The notes: generated from the sequence alone by a model not told the origin. DNA of 40,136 nt from Kiritimatiellia bacterium (GCA_028700415.1 JAQVSS010000008.1:1-40136); one strand, 5' to 3'; numbered from the stretch's first letter, positions 9,208 through 19,300 are shown. Translations and numbers: made by a program.

Positions 9208-9236
9208 GTATAACACACCCTGTCAAAAAAACGCAT
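9208..9236 (-). promoter_or_regulatory. Promoter of the XylR-like regulator, overlapped by an operator repeat
   Basis: Read on the minus strand, TATACT (9213-9208) is a good -10 element lying only 8 bases before ATG 9199, so the transcript would have almost no leader. The -35 position falls around 9231-9236, inside the first A7CGCA repeat. Binding there would be expected to affect the regulator's own transcription. This is inference from spacing. Confidence 0.4.
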
Positions 9237-9258
9237 GGAGTTCGCCAAAAAAACGCAA
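9223..9258 (+). promoter_or_regulatory. Tandem operator: two A7CGCA direct repeats, 22 bp apart
   Basis: TCAAAAAAACGCAT (9223-9236) and CCAAAAAAACGCAA (9245-9258) are direct repeats whose A-tracts start 22 bp apart, about two helical turns. Proteins with an AraC-type DNA-binding domain usually bind direct repeats at such spacing just upstream of a weak -35. The same arrangement recurs at 27999-28034. The likely binder is the divergently transcribed XylR-like regulator. Confidence 0.65.
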
Positions 9259-9278
9259 CGTTGGTTTTGTGTGGGCGA

Positions 9279-9297
9279 ATAGTGATACGATCACCAT
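9279..9297 (+). promoter_or_regulatory. Palindrome covering the predicted -10 of the 9504 operon
   Basis: ATAGTGAT-ACG-ATCACCAT is an inverted repeat with one imperfect position per arm; GTGAT/ATCAC is exact. Its centre contains TACGAT, a weak -10. The equivalent palindrome before the 28127 gene is perfect. It could be a second operator or simply a constrained promoter core. No good -35 is present upstream, which fits activator dependence. Confidence 0.5.
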
Positions 9298-9300
9298 AAC

Positions 9301-9503
9301 AAAGGGGATGATTTAAGCGTGAAGGCGACTGAACGTGCGGAAATGAAGCCGCTCGCGAAGACGCTCCGTCTTCATACGCTCAAAAGGGTTTTCACGGCAA
9401 GTCGGGGCACGGGGGTGTCGGTTCTGCGGTGGAGGAAGTCCTCGCGGACAAAGGTCTCTCCGGCATCAGAAAAGCCATTCTAGAAACCATCGGAAAGAAA
9501 AAC
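9301..9503 (+). other. Long 5' leader of the 9504 operon with a possible relic of a transketolase-type C-terminal sequence
   Basis: About 200 bases lie between the predicted promoter and the DUF4838 start, against about 50 in the matching 28127 unit. From roughly 9408 the frame that leads into the DUF4838 gene reads HGGVGSAVEEVLADKGL, which resembles the GGxGSAVxEVLA motif near the end of transketolase-family proteins. The frame upstream does not continue the resemblance. The ORF track opens this frame at GTG 9429, which would place a non-secretory extension before a good signal peptide. It may be a gene relic or an unrelated leader; support is by eye only. Confidence 0.3.
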
Positions 9504-12014
9504 ATGAAAAACAGCGTTATAGCGCTTGCCGCGATCACAACGGTTGCCGTTTCGTTTGCGGAAGCGCATTCTTTGGTTCTCAATGGGAAAGCGCGGTGCG
9601 CGGTGGTCGTGAAGGCGGATGCCGAGCCGCCGCTCAAATTCGGGGCGGCGGAACTCACGAACTATCTCGCGAGGGTGACCGGCGCCGCGCCGGAGGTCGT
9701 GAATGCGGCTGCCGCTGGGCGATACAACGTCTTCGTCGGCATGGTCTCGGACACGGAACTCCTTGCGGCGGCTGGCGTCACTGCGGCGGAGCTTAAGCGT
9801 TTCGGCGATCCGCTGTTCGACGACGGCTACGCGATCGTCGTCAAGGCGTCCGGTCTTTACGTCATCGGTGCGAACGACCGCGGCGCGTTGTACGGGTGCT
9901 ATGACGTCCTGAAGCGCTGGGCGGGCGTGAGATGGCTTGTCCCGGGCGAGGACGGTGAATACTTTACCAGGAAGGCGACGATCACGGTTCCGGAAGGAAA
10001 GATCGTCGAGAAGCCCGCCTTGTACACCCGCACCACATCGGGGTATGGCGAACCGACGCTGCTCTGGCAGGCCCGGAACCGTATGCAGAACCGCGCCTTC
10101 CGTGGCGGGCTCGAATACAACGCGAAGCGTCCCGACCTCGACGCCCGCGCCGATTTCTTCCGCGGCGTTGCCTGCCGCGGGAGCAACCACGGCGGACACA
10201 TCATGTCGGCGCTGATGTTCGGTGACGAGTGGGGAAGCACCAAGCCCGAGCGCCTTGCGACGGCAACGCGGTATTTCAAGGAACATCCGGAATGGTTCCC
10301 GCTCATCAACGGCAAACGCTTCGTGGGTTCCTATTCGCATGAGGGCGCGCCGAATCCCTGTCTCACCAATGCCGAGCTTCTTGACCGCATGGCGTCCAAC
10401 CTGATCGGGAAGATCAGCGGAAAGTATGGCGCCCAGGCGTATGTGACGCTCGGCAACAACGATACGACGGTCTGGTGCGAATGCGACCGGTGCCGCGCGA
10501 TTGACGCCCCGGAGGCGCTGGGCACAAAGGGCGAGCGTTCAGACCGGTATTGGTGGGTCATCAACGAGCTCGCGAAACGCGTCTGGAAGGTGCTTCCCGA
10601 CGCGCATCTCGGCGGCTGGGCGTATCAGGACTTCTGGTATCCGCCGCGGCACGTGAAGCCGGACAAGCGGCTCCGCGTGATGATCTCCTACAACAACCAG
10701 TGCTGGCGTCATGCGATCACCGATCCCAAATGCAACGCCAACGCCGAGCTCGAGAAAATCTACGAGGCGTGGAAGAAGCTGGAGATGCCGATTGTCGTCA
10801 ACCGCGACGAGATCGCGTGCGAGGGAAGTCCGGGGTCGGATCTCCTGCCGAGCGAGAGCGTTCTCAGGGACAACTTCCGGGCGTATGAGCAGCTCGGCTG
10901 CTCGGGAAGCAGTTTCTTCCTGCATCCGCCGTTCCCGGAATATATGTCGTGGTCGAAGAACATGAATCCGTTCTTCGGCAAGAGCTGGTGGTGGTATTCG
11001 ATGTGGCAGACCTGTTACCTCAGTGCGGAGTTCATGTGGAATCCGGGCGCCGATTACGACGCCCTGTACGAGGAGATCAACGCGCTTTACTACGGCAAGG
11101 GCTGGGAAGGCGGCCTGAAGGCGTTCCGTAAGCTTCTCGAAAAGGCGTTTTTCTCCACGCCCGGCTGCATCGGCTGGGGACAGGGGGCGCCGCTCGGCAA
11201 AGGCCTCGACCTGCCCGGCAGCGAGGAGAAGCTTAAAGCGCTGCTGGAGCAAGCCCTCGCCGCTGCGGCGACGGATCCCGATCCGCGCGCGAAGGCGCAT
11301 GTTCAACGCACGAAAGAGATCTTCGAAATGACCTGGCTCATCGAACGCAAGAAGTATCTCGAAAGCTACCGCGAGGCAAAGGCCTACCGCAGCAAAGGGA
11401 AGATCACGCTGGACGGCGTCCTCGACGAGCAGGATTGGCGGGACGCCGAGCCCATCACAGCGTTCTTTGTGCCGCCGTGGGAGACGAAGGTGACGAATAT
11501 CATCGGGCATACCGAGGTGAGGATCTGCCACGAGCGTGAGCACCTGTACATCGCCGCGGCGTGCTACGATCCGGAGATGCCGAAGCTCGTCGCGGGTGAC
11601 ACGTGCGACCGCGTGAGCGGGTACGAGAAACTCGGCGAACGCGTGGAGATCTTCTACAGCCATCCGGACATGTTCGACAAGGCCTATCACCTCATCATCA
11701 ACATGAACGGCTGCATCCTCGACGCCTTCCGGGAGAACGTCGGCAGCTTCGACACCTCCTTCACAACGGACTCGAAGTGGGCGGTGAAGAAGTATCCCGA
11801 CCGCTGGACGCTCGAACTCGCGGTGCCGGTGAAGGAGACGGGTATGCTGTGCTATCCGGGAGCGACCTGGAAGTTCAACCTCGGACGCTGTCGTGTCGTG
11901 CCGTCCGATAAGCCCGGCGAGAGGAAGACTCAGGTCTCGACCTGCGCCAATGGACACATGTATTCTCCGGGGAATTTCGTCTACTTGAAACTGCTTGGCG
12001 AGAAGGGAAAGTAG
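9504..12014 (+). CDS. Secreted DUF4838-domain protein with C-terminal CBM9-like domain
   Basis: ATG 9504 (MKNSVIALAAITTVAVSFAEA) follows GGAAAG and gives a clean signal peptide; the product has 836 aa. An N-terminal alpha/beta domain (about 25-150), of the kind that precedes GH20 and GH67 barrels, contains GAAELTNYLARVTG and RGALYGCYDVL. The DUF4838 region (about 190-600) has LGNNDTTVWCECDRC near 316 and GGWAYQDFWYPP near 370. From about 632 a CBM9-like domain begins (ITLDGVLDEQDW). DUF4838 proteins are assumed to be glycoside hydrolases because of this architecture, but their substrate is not established. It is the first gene of a packed operon, 2 bases before the next gene, and is a close paralogue of the 28127 gene. 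Confidence 0.87.
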   Translation: MKNSVIALAAITTVAVSFAEAHSLVLNGKARCAVVVKADAEPPLKFGAAELTNYLARVTGAAPEVVNAAAAGRYNVFVGMVSDTELLAAAGVTAAELKRFGDPLFDDGYAIVVKASGLYVIGANDRGALYGCYDVLKRWAGVRWLVPGEDGEYFTRKATITVPEGKIVEKPALYTRTTSGYGEPTLLWQARNRMQNRAFRGGLEYNAKRPDLDARADFFRGVACRGSNHGGHIMSALMFGDEWGSTKPERLATATRYFKEHPEWFPLINGKRFVGSYSHEGAPNPCLTNAELLDRMASNLIGKISGKYGAQAYVTLGNNDTTVWCECDRCRAIDAPEALGTKGERSDRYWWVINELAKRVWKVLPDAHLGGWAYQDFWYPPRHVKPDKRLRVMISYNNQCWRHAITDPKCNANAELEKIYEAWKKLEMPIVVNRDEIACEGSPGSDLLPSESVLRDNFRAYEQLGCSGSSFFLHPPFPEYMSWSKNMNPFFGKSWWWYSMWQTCYLSAEFMWNPGADYDALYEEINALYYGKGWEGGLKAFRKLLEKAFFSTPGCIGWGQGAPLGKGLDLPGSEEKLKALLEQALAAAATDPDPRAKAHVQRTKEIFEMTWLIERKKYLESYREAKAYRSKGKITLDGVLDEQDWRDAEPITAFFVPPWETKVTNIIGHTEVRICHEREHLYIAAACYDPEMPKLVAGDTCDRVSGYEKLGERVEIFYSHPDMFDKAYHLIINMNGCILDAFRENVGSFDTSFTTDSKWAVKKYPDRWTLELAVPVKETGMLCYPGATWKFNLGRCRVVPSDKPGERKTQVSTCANGHMYSPGNFVYLKLLGEKGK

Positions 12015-12016
12015 CC

Positions 12017-13501
12017 ATGAAAGGATTTTGCAGCGTGCTGCTCGCGGTGGCGGGAATCGCCGGTTCGGCGTACTCCGCGCGGTTCGACGAGGGGAGGATG
12101 CTCGTCGAGGTGGGGCCTTCGAAGGCTCTGAAGGTTGAGGACAACATCCGCTGGCTCGAAGAGGGGAAGGTGCCCGCCTACGCCGTCGCGAACGTTATCA
12201 AATGGCTTTCGCTCCACGGCGCCGACGTCGCGAAATTCCGCGAGCGCTACCGTCCGGTCGAGCCGGGGTTGGGAGAGCCGCTCGCGAAGCGTCCTGGATT
12301 CCGGCTCGGCTACATGCTCGACATCTCACGGGACAAGGTGCCGACGCTCGATACGCTGAAGGCCATCGCGAACACGCTCGCGGCCCTCGGCTACGACGCG
12401 TTCCAGCTCTACACCGAGTGTGCGTTCGCCTACGCGGATCTGGAACCGGCGTGGCGGGAGTGGAGCCCGATGACCCCGGCGGAAACGCGTGAACTCGCGG
12501 ATCACTGCAAGTCGAAAGGGTTGCTCCTTCTCCCGAACCAGAATTCGTTCGGACATCTTGAACGCCTTTTCCAGCATCCGCAGTACCGGTGTCTGGCGGA
12601 GACGCCAAACGGCTATAACATCGAACATCCCCCGCTCAAGAACCGGCCGCCTTGTGCGCTCTGCCCGACTGATCCGAAGACCTACGCATTCCTCGATTCC
12701 CTGTATGCGCAACTTCTGCCGAACTTCCCGGGCGCGACCGTGATCAACGTCGGCTGCGATGAGGTCTGGGACATCTTCGACAAGACCGGACGCTCCGCGG
12801 CGAAGGCGGCGGAGAAAGGCGTGAGCCGCGTCTACATGGATCACATGCTCGACGTCCACAGGCTCCTCGCCAAACGCGGTTTCCAGATGGCGTTCTGGGC
12901 GGACATGGTCCTCTACGATCCCACGCTTCTCGACGAGGTGCCGAAGGATGCGATCCCGCTCCAGTGGGGATACAGTTCCGAGCAGCGAACCAAAGGCTAC
13001 ACGTGCGAATTCGAGGGGCGCTGTCTTGCCTTGCAGCGCCGCGGACTCGACTACCACGTGTGCCCGTCGACCTGCACGTTCGGCACCGCTTTCGGGAACG
13101 GCGTGGCCATGCGCGGCAACGTGAGTCTCGCTGTCGCCGCGGCCCGCCGCTACGATGCGAAGGGCCTGCTGATGACAACGTGGGGGGACGGTGGCCACCG
13201 AGCCCCCTTCCTCGCGGAGCTTCCCGGACTCGTTTACGCTGCGGCCCAGGTGCGTGGCGAGGACCCGTCCGAAGCCGAGGTCGCCGAAAAAGTCGAACAC
13301 GCCGCGAAAGGGGTGCCCGGTTGCAAAGAAGTCGGTCTCGCCACCCGCGATCTCCTTGCGGAAATCGATGCGGCGCGCAAGGACGGCACCCTCGCGGTAA
13401 AGCGCGGCGCGTTTGCGACCCGCTACAGCGAACTCTGGCTCCGTCACAACCGCGTGGGCGGACTCCTTCACAGTCTTCAGTGCCTTGGACTGACACCTTG
13501 A
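12017..13501 (+). CDS. Secreted GH20-like hydrolase (beta-N-acetylhexosaminidase type)
   Basis: The product has 494 aa with a short signal peptide (MKGFCSVLLAVAGIAGSAYS). It starts 2 bases after the stop of the DUF4838 gene, so translation is probably coupled. The TIM-barrel segment shows DAFQLYTECAFAY, LLLLPNQNSFGHLERL and VINVGCDEVWD (Asp/Glu near 247-248), the acid pair of GH20 enzymes that remove terminal GlcNAc or GalNAc by substrate-assisted catalysis. A later MTTWGDGGHR matches the usual WGD element. It lacks the N-terminal GH20b domain seen in the 26487 gene. The resemblance to GH20 is clear but distant, so the exact sugar is uncertain. Confidence 0.8.
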   Translation: MKGFCSVLLAVAGIAGSAYSARFDEGRMLVEVGPSKALKVEDNIRWLEEGKVPAYAVANVIKWLSLHGADVAKFRERYRPVEPGLGEPLAKRPGFRLGYMLDISRDKVPTLDTLKAIANTLAALGYDAFQLYTECAFAYADLEPAWREWSPMTPAETRELADHCKSKGLLLLPNQNSFGHLERLFQHPQYRCLAETPNGYNIEHPPLKNRPPCALCPTDPKTYAFLDSLYAQLLPNFPGATVINVGCDEVWDIFDKTGRSAAKAAEKGVSRVYMDHMLDVHRLLAKRGFQMAFWADMVLYDPTLLDEVPKDAIPLQWGYSSEQRTKGYTCEFEGRCLALQRRGLDYHVCPSTCTFGTAFGNGVAMRGNVSLAVAAARRYDAKGLLMTTWGDGGHRAPFLAELPGLVYAAAQVRGEDPSEAEVAEKVEHAAKGVPGCKEVGLATRDLLAEIDAARKDGTLAVKRGAFATRYSELWLRHNRVGGLLHSLQCLGLTP

Positions 13502-13518
13502 ACCGCAATAGGGTTGTG

Positions 13519-16281
13519 ATGATGAAGAACATGCTGATTGCCGTCGTTGCGACGTTGCTGTTTTCGGCCGGGTGCGCCAAGGAATTCCCGCTCGTTAAGG
13601 ATGGCGTCGCCATGTGCCGCATCGTTGTCGCGAAAGACGCGTCATACGCCGAGAAATTCGGCGCGAAAGAGCTTGCGACGTATCTTGAACGCGCGTCAGG
13701 CGCGAAAGTCGGGATTGTTGACCGGACTGAGAATGATGCGGCCTATCGGATCACCATTACCGTCAAGTCCAACCCTCTGGAGGAAGACGGTTTCGTCATT
13801 GAAACCAACCAGAAGGGCACGACGATCATCGGCTCGAATCCGCGCGGCGCCCTGTACGGGTGTTATCGTCTGCTGAAAGACCGGGTGGGAGTCCGCTGGT
13901 TCATGCCGGGCGAGGATGGCGAATACGTGCCCTCGAAGAAAACGGTCACGGTCGTTGCGGGGAGCACGGCCTTCAAACCCGCCCTCCGCTGCCGCAACGT
14001 TTCGTCCACCTGGAATTCGGCATTGCTTTGGGAAGTGCGCAACGGCTTTGTCCCCAATGGCATGACCTGCTGGTATGAGGACAAGAAGACCGGTGGACTC
14101 TCCGAGCGCGGGCGGCAGTGCGAAGAGATGGGCGTGGCGCCGTCCGGGATCGGCGGACACGTGATGTCGGCGCTCATGTTCGGCGGGGGGTGGGGGAAGA
14201 CCAAGCCGGAGCGCCTTGCGACGGCGACGCGGTATTTCAAGGAGCACCCCGAATGGTTCCCGATGATCAAAGGCGAACGGTACCTCGGGACCGTATCGAA
14301 CGAGAACTCCCCGAATCCCTGTCTCTCGAATCCGGAGCTCCTCGACCACATGGCGTCCAACCTGATCGAAGCGATCAAGGGTCCCTATGGCGCGGTGGGC
14401 TACTGCACGCTCGGCAACAACGATACCACCAAATGGTGTGAATGCGAGAAATGCCGGGCGCTGGACGCGCCGGAGGCGAAGGGGACGCAGGGCGAGCGCG
14501 CCGACCGCTACTGGTGGGTCGTCAACGAGCTCGCAAAACGCGTCTGGAAGGTGCTCCCCGACGCGCATCTCGGCGGCTGGGCCTATCAGGATTTCTGGTT
14601 TCCCCCGCGGTGCGTGAAACCGGACAAACGGCTGAAGGTGACGGTATCCTTCAACTGCCAGTGCTGGCGGCATGCTGTCAACGATCCGGACTGCACGGTG
14701 AACCGCGCGTTCCGCGAGGTGTATGCCGAGTGGAAGAAGCTCGGCATGCCGATCGTGATGAACCGCGACGAAATCGCGTGTTCCGGTGCGCCCGGCAGCG
14801 ACTACCTGCCGTCCGAGCGCGTTCTCCGCGACAGCTTCCGCGCCTATCCCGAGCTCGGTTGCGCGGGATCGACGCTGTTCATCGCTGCGCCGTCTGACAC
14901 CCCGGAGTTCTGCGCTTGGGAACGCAATGACTGGCCGTTTTACGGCAAGAACCTCCGCTGGCGCGCCATGTGGCAGACCCTCTATCTCGCGGGGGAGTTG
15001 ATGTGGAATCCCGACGCGGATTTCGACGCCCTCTACGAAGAGAGCAACGCGCTCTACTACGGCAAGGCATGGGAGGGCGGGTTCCGCGATTTCAAGCGGT
15101 TGCAGACAAAGCTTTTCGAGACGACCCCGGGTTGCATCGGGCTCGGCATGGACCTAACCATGGTCGGGAGGTGCCTCGACGTGATCGGATCGGAAGATAA
15201 GCTTGGTGCGCTTATGGAGAAGGCGGTCGCTGCGGCGAAGGCCGAAGCCGATCCCAAGTGCCTCAAGCGCATCCTCACGGATAAGGAGATCTTCGAAAAG
15301 ACCTGGCTTGATTCCGCGAAACGACGCCGCGCGGAGCTCGGGGCGCTCGACGTTTTCCGCGCTGAAAGGGAAATCGAACTCGACGGGGAAGCGCGCGAGC
15401 ACGATTGGAAAGTCGCCAACGTGCGTCCGTTCTTCGGCAAGAACCGCGCCAACGTGCGCGCATGCTGGAAAGAGCGCGAGCTCAGGCTTTTCGTGGAGTG
15501 GGAGCAGGGGCCGATGACGCTTTCCTTCGCGTTCCCGGACGGTTCAGACAAGGTCGAGCGTGTTTCGGTTTCAGCTTCCGGAAAAGTATCGTCAACCGTC
15601 CCAGACGTTTGCGCGAAAATTAACGGAAATAAAGCGGAATTCGCCATTCCGCTTGCTTCTACGGGCTGGCGTTGTCTCGACGGAGGCAACTGGAAGGTCA
15701 AGGTCGGCGATCCAGATTCTCTGCATGGGTTTGTGCAGATGCGGATGATCCCCGCAAGGCAGGGTGTCTTCAAGGTTGAAAAGACCTATTCGTATTGGCG
15801 CAATGCGACGTTTGACGAAGGGTACCCGACGTCGAATATCGCGAAAGCGCAGCAGTGGGTACATTGGACAAACGAGATTGGCGTACCGGACGTGCCGCGG
15901 CCGTGGGGCGGACCTCAAGCCTGGGGTGCGACAAAATCACATGAGCCGGGCGGCTCCGATCGGTACGTGACCATTCTTCCCGAAAAGGAGTGCGTGTTCT
16001 CTCAGGGATACGTCGCTCCGGTTTCCGGTAAAATGCGGCTCACGTTCCGTGCACGCGGGAAAGGCTCGGTGCGGGTGTGGTCCGCATGTTACCACACGGA
16101 GCCCGTGACGAAACTCATGAGTGAAACGGCGAAAGGCGAAACATTCAAGTTGACCGACGCGTGGCAGACGTATTCCGCGGATTTCACGAAAACCGGCGCG
16201 CCGGACGAAAGTGTGATGGTGCGCTTTTTCGCGGTCGATGCCCCGGTCGACATCGACGATGCGTATTTCAATCCATTGTGA
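13519..16281 (+). CDS. DUF4838-domain lipoprotein with C-terminal carbohydrate-binding-like domain
   Basis: The ORF track extends this frame back to 12964, but that part is a shadow of the GH20-like gene. MMKNMLIAVVATLLFSAGC at 13519 gives a lipoprotein signal with Cys 19; the mature product would be membrane-anchored (920 aa). It has the N-terminal alpha/beta domain, then DUF4838 with LGNNDTTKWCECEKC near 297 and GGWAYQDFWFPP near 352. A reduced CBM9-like segment starts near 617 (IELDGEAREHDW), and a beta-sandwich of about 170 residues ends the chain (RLTFRARG..., DIDDAYFNPL). Several blocks are nearly identical at DNA level to the 9504 gene, which points to tandem duplication. The substrate is unknown. 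Confidence 0.85.
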   Translation: MMKNMLIAVVATLLFSAGCAKEFPLVKDGVAMCRIVVAKDASYAEKFGAKELATYLERASGAKVGIVDRTENDAAYRITITVKSNPLEEDGFVIETNQKGTTIIGSNPRGALYGCYRLLKDRVGVRWFMPGEDGEYVPSKKTVTVVAGSTAFKPALRCRNVSSTWNSALLWEVRNGFVPNGMTCWYEDKKTGGLSERGRQCEEMGVAPSGIGGHVMSALMFGGGWGKTKPERLATATRYFKEHPEWFPMIKGERYLGTVSNENSPNPCLSNPELLDHMASNLIEAIKGPYGAVGYCTLGNNDTTKWCECEKCRALDAPEAKGTQGERADRYWWVVNELAKRVWKVLPDAHLGGWAYQDFWFPPRCVKPDKRLKVTVSFNCQCWRHAVNDPDCTVNRAFREVYAEWKKLGMPIVMNRDEIACSGAPGSDYLPSERVLRDSFRAYPELGCAGSTLFIAAPSDTPEFCAWERNDWPFYGKNLRWRAMWQTLYLAGELMWNPDADFDALYEESNALYYGKAWEGGFRDFKRLQTKLFETTPGCIGLGMDLTMVGRCLDVIGSEDKLGALMEKAVAAAKAEADPKCLKRILTDKEIFEKTWLDSAKRRRAELGALDVFRAEREIELDGEAREHDWKVANVRPFFGKNRANVRACWKERELRLFVEWEQGPMTLSFAFPDGSDKVERVSVSASGKVSSTVPDVCAKINGNKAEFAIPLASTGWRCLDGGNWKVKVGDPDSLHGFVQMRMIPARQGVFKVEKTYSYWRNATFDEGYPTSNIAKAQQWVHWTNEIGVPDVPRPWGGPQAWGATKSHEPGGSDRYVTILPEKECVFSQGYVAPVSGKMRLTFRARGKGSVRVWSACYHTEPVTKLMSETAKGETFKLTDAWQTYSADFTKTGAPDESVMVRFFAVDAPVDIDDAYFNPL

Positions 16282-16318
16282 GGTGTGTGTTAAGTTGGAC
16301 AAACGAAAGGGGAAAGCC

Positions 16319-19300
16319 ATGAAAAAATATCTCTTCGCTGCGCTGCTTCTCGCTGCGGGATTCACGCAGGCTGGGGACCATCCTTACGGCGGCATCCATT
16401 TTGCCGGCACAGTCGAGATTGCGGGCATCGGCATTGTTTCCAATGAAACGATCTGGGCAGAATCGTATCCGACCCAGTATTACGTGAAAGCGGTGTTGGG
16501 AACAGGACAACATCTTTACGCCTTTTCGGTTCCGGACGATCCACAGGGCATACGCTTTCCGCTGATGGACGAATCGCTCTGGTTCATGCCGCCGATGACA
16601 TCGAATGCGGTCATGGAAGTCAGCAACCTCGTCGCAACCGCTGCGTACTGGGTGGATCCCGAAACAGGAAGCGATTCCAACACTGGCACGGAGGCGGCTC
16701 CGTTCGCAACGTTGCAGAAGGCGGTGAACAGCTCTTCCACGGCGTCCTCCGCCTACACCGTGATCCACGCGGGCGAAGGCGAATACACAAACGGCACCTC
16801 TTCGTCCACCGGCGTCACCGCAGCGCGTCTCCTTATCGACCGTAGGGTACGCATCAAGGGCGACGGCAGGGGCAAGTCCGTGATCCGCGGGGTGAAAGAC
16901 ACGACAAGCGGCTTGGCCGATGCGTATGGATGCGGACCGGATGCTGTCCGCTGCGTGCAGGTCACGTCGTTCGACAAGTGTTGTGTGCAGGGCTTCACGC
17001 TTGCGGATGGCTATTCGGGCTTGAACACCGCTTCCGCAGACAGCAGAAAAGGTGGCGTTATCGCCAAAGGCGCTGCCAATTTCTTCTGCGATTGCTCGAT
17101 CACCAACTGCTATGGATACAACGGAACTGCTGGCTATTTTGGCAGCTACGTGCGCACGCTCGTCTCAGGGTGCGATGCTATCTCGGGCCAGACACTGCTT
17201 AATTCTAGCAGCCAGACCGGACTGCGGCTTATCTCTTCGATCGCACGTCACCGTTCTCAAAGTGGGACTTCAACGTTGATTGACCAAGCCACCGCTATCC
17301 AGAGCACCATCACCGGCGAACGGCTCGTTGCCGGCAGCGATGGCGCCTACGGTTTCAAGACGGGCACGGTCGCAACCAATTGCGTGATCGGTGCCGGCAA
17401 TCGCAGTGTTGCGAGCGGTGTCGGAGTTTGCAGCAATGTCATTTGGGACGCGGGATGCGTCAACGCCTCGCTTTGGGAGCGCAATACCCGCTTCGGCTCC
17501 GGCTACACCGCGGATGTGCCGCTCTTGTACAACGTGTACGGGGATGATGCGCGTCCGCTCTCCTCCTCGCCCTGCTGCGGTGCTGGCCTTCTTAATGCCG
17601 ACTACTACAAGACCTATTCCCCGGATGTCAACGGCGAACCGATTCTCTTCGTGAACGGCCGTCCGACAGTGGGCGCGGTCCAGACTACGGTGCAGACGCT
17701 CATCGTGCCGGACTCGGCGGCCTATGCGACGCTCACCGTTAGCGGTGCCGATTTGGTTACCAACGGCGTTGCCGCGGGCGACGTCGTAACCCTCAGCTTG
17801 AGCAACATGACGCGTCCGGGTGGAAGTTTCATGGTGAACGGTGTGAAAGTGCTGGGACCGACCTACACCTTTACCGCCGGCGCGTGGGACGGCACAATGA
17901 TCGGGAATCCGTTCATCATCAGCGAAGTCGTATTCTCCGGCGATTGGTACGTGGACGCCGTGAACGGCGATGACGCCAACACAGGATTCTATCCCGGAAC
18001 CGGCTGGGCGAAGAAGAACCTGTTGCCGTTCGCGACCAACACGGCGGTTTTTAAATCCGGCGATACGCTTCATGCCGCGCCCGGGACGTATGACAGCGGC
18101 TTTTACGAGAGTTCGTCCGGTCGGTCCCGGGTTTACATTAAGGAGGGCATGAAGATCGTCGCGGACGAAGGCCCGGAGAAGACCTTTATCGTCGGGGCAG
18201 ACGCTCCTGCGGAAAACGCGGATGCATACGGCTGTGGAACCGGGGCCGTGCGCTGCGTCAGCATAGATAACAATGCCACCATTGACGGATTCACGATCAC
18301 CGGCGGGCGCACCGAGTCCGGATTGATTAACGATGCCTTGCACAGGGGCAGCGGCATCGCCGGAAGCCCGGGTTCGCTGGTGAAGAACTGCATCATCTCC
18401 AACAATGTTGCCGGATACGCCGGCGGCGGCGTCGTGTCCTGCACCAACATCAACTGCCGCATCTTCAACAACCGGGCCGATCAAGGTTCGGGCGTCCGCC
18501 AGGCGTATGCGCTTATAGGCTGCATCGTTGACGGTAACCGCGGAACATACGCGGTCAATGACTGCAGCTTCATGTTCAACACCACACTTGGTGCCGCCAA
18601 CTCCAACTTGGCGGAAACCGCAGGCGGCTATACGATTTACTATCCTTTGGGCGGTGGTCGGTTCGAGAACTGCATCGTCCTCGGCGCGTATCGTGCTAGC
18701 GGCGACATTAACGCCTACAACTGCGTCTTCGCTAACCGCTCGGATTCCCATCCGGCGAGGGTCGTTTGTTACGGGAATACGGTAATCACGAACGCCGCTG
18801 ACATCGTCCTTGACGCGAACTACGCGCCGACGGCAAAGGATTCGTTCCTGGTAAATTCAGGGACAAATTCAACTTGTGAATTCAGATTCGAAGGCAAGGA
18901 CGTCCTCGGCGGGCAGCGAATCTACGACGGCGTGATCGACATCGGCGCGGTTGAATACGATTGGCGCGGCGAGTACAAAAAGGATATCGCTCCCAGAGCG
19001 GAGATGGTCGTTTCCAATGCGACGCCGATGGTCTACGAAAGCGGCAGCGCCGTGCGCGTGCCGACAAACTCCTCGGTTACCGTCGTGTGGACGCGGGAAA
19101 CCGCAGACAAGGCGTTCGTGGCGCTGGATGCGGCGGTGACCGGAACCGGCACGCTCAACGTCTACTGCGACGGCAGTTTGGTCGGTACGCGCGATGCGTC
19201 TGGAAGCGGCGAGATGAGCTTCGGCGTCACCGGAAGCAGCAACGTGTTCGTGTTCGAATACGTCGCGGGAGAGAGTGACACGGGATATGCCGAACTCCGC

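Noticed and set aside
8108-9316. 402-aa plus-strand ORF over the regulator
   Set aside because: It is antisense to the XylR-like gene, which has clear sensor and HTH motifs; the plus-strand translation is Arg-rich and featureless.
10450-10470. GGCAACAACGAT inside DUF4838 genes as a further copy of the intergenic repeat
   Set aside because: Here it encodes the conserved GNNDT motif, and the similarity to the intergenic repeat does not extend to either side.
12964-13518. N-terminal extension of the 1105-aa ORF
   Set aside because: It overlaps the GH20-like gene in another frame; the lipoprotein signal at 13519 is the convincing start. The same reasoning rejects the early starts at 16238, 23434 and 29980.
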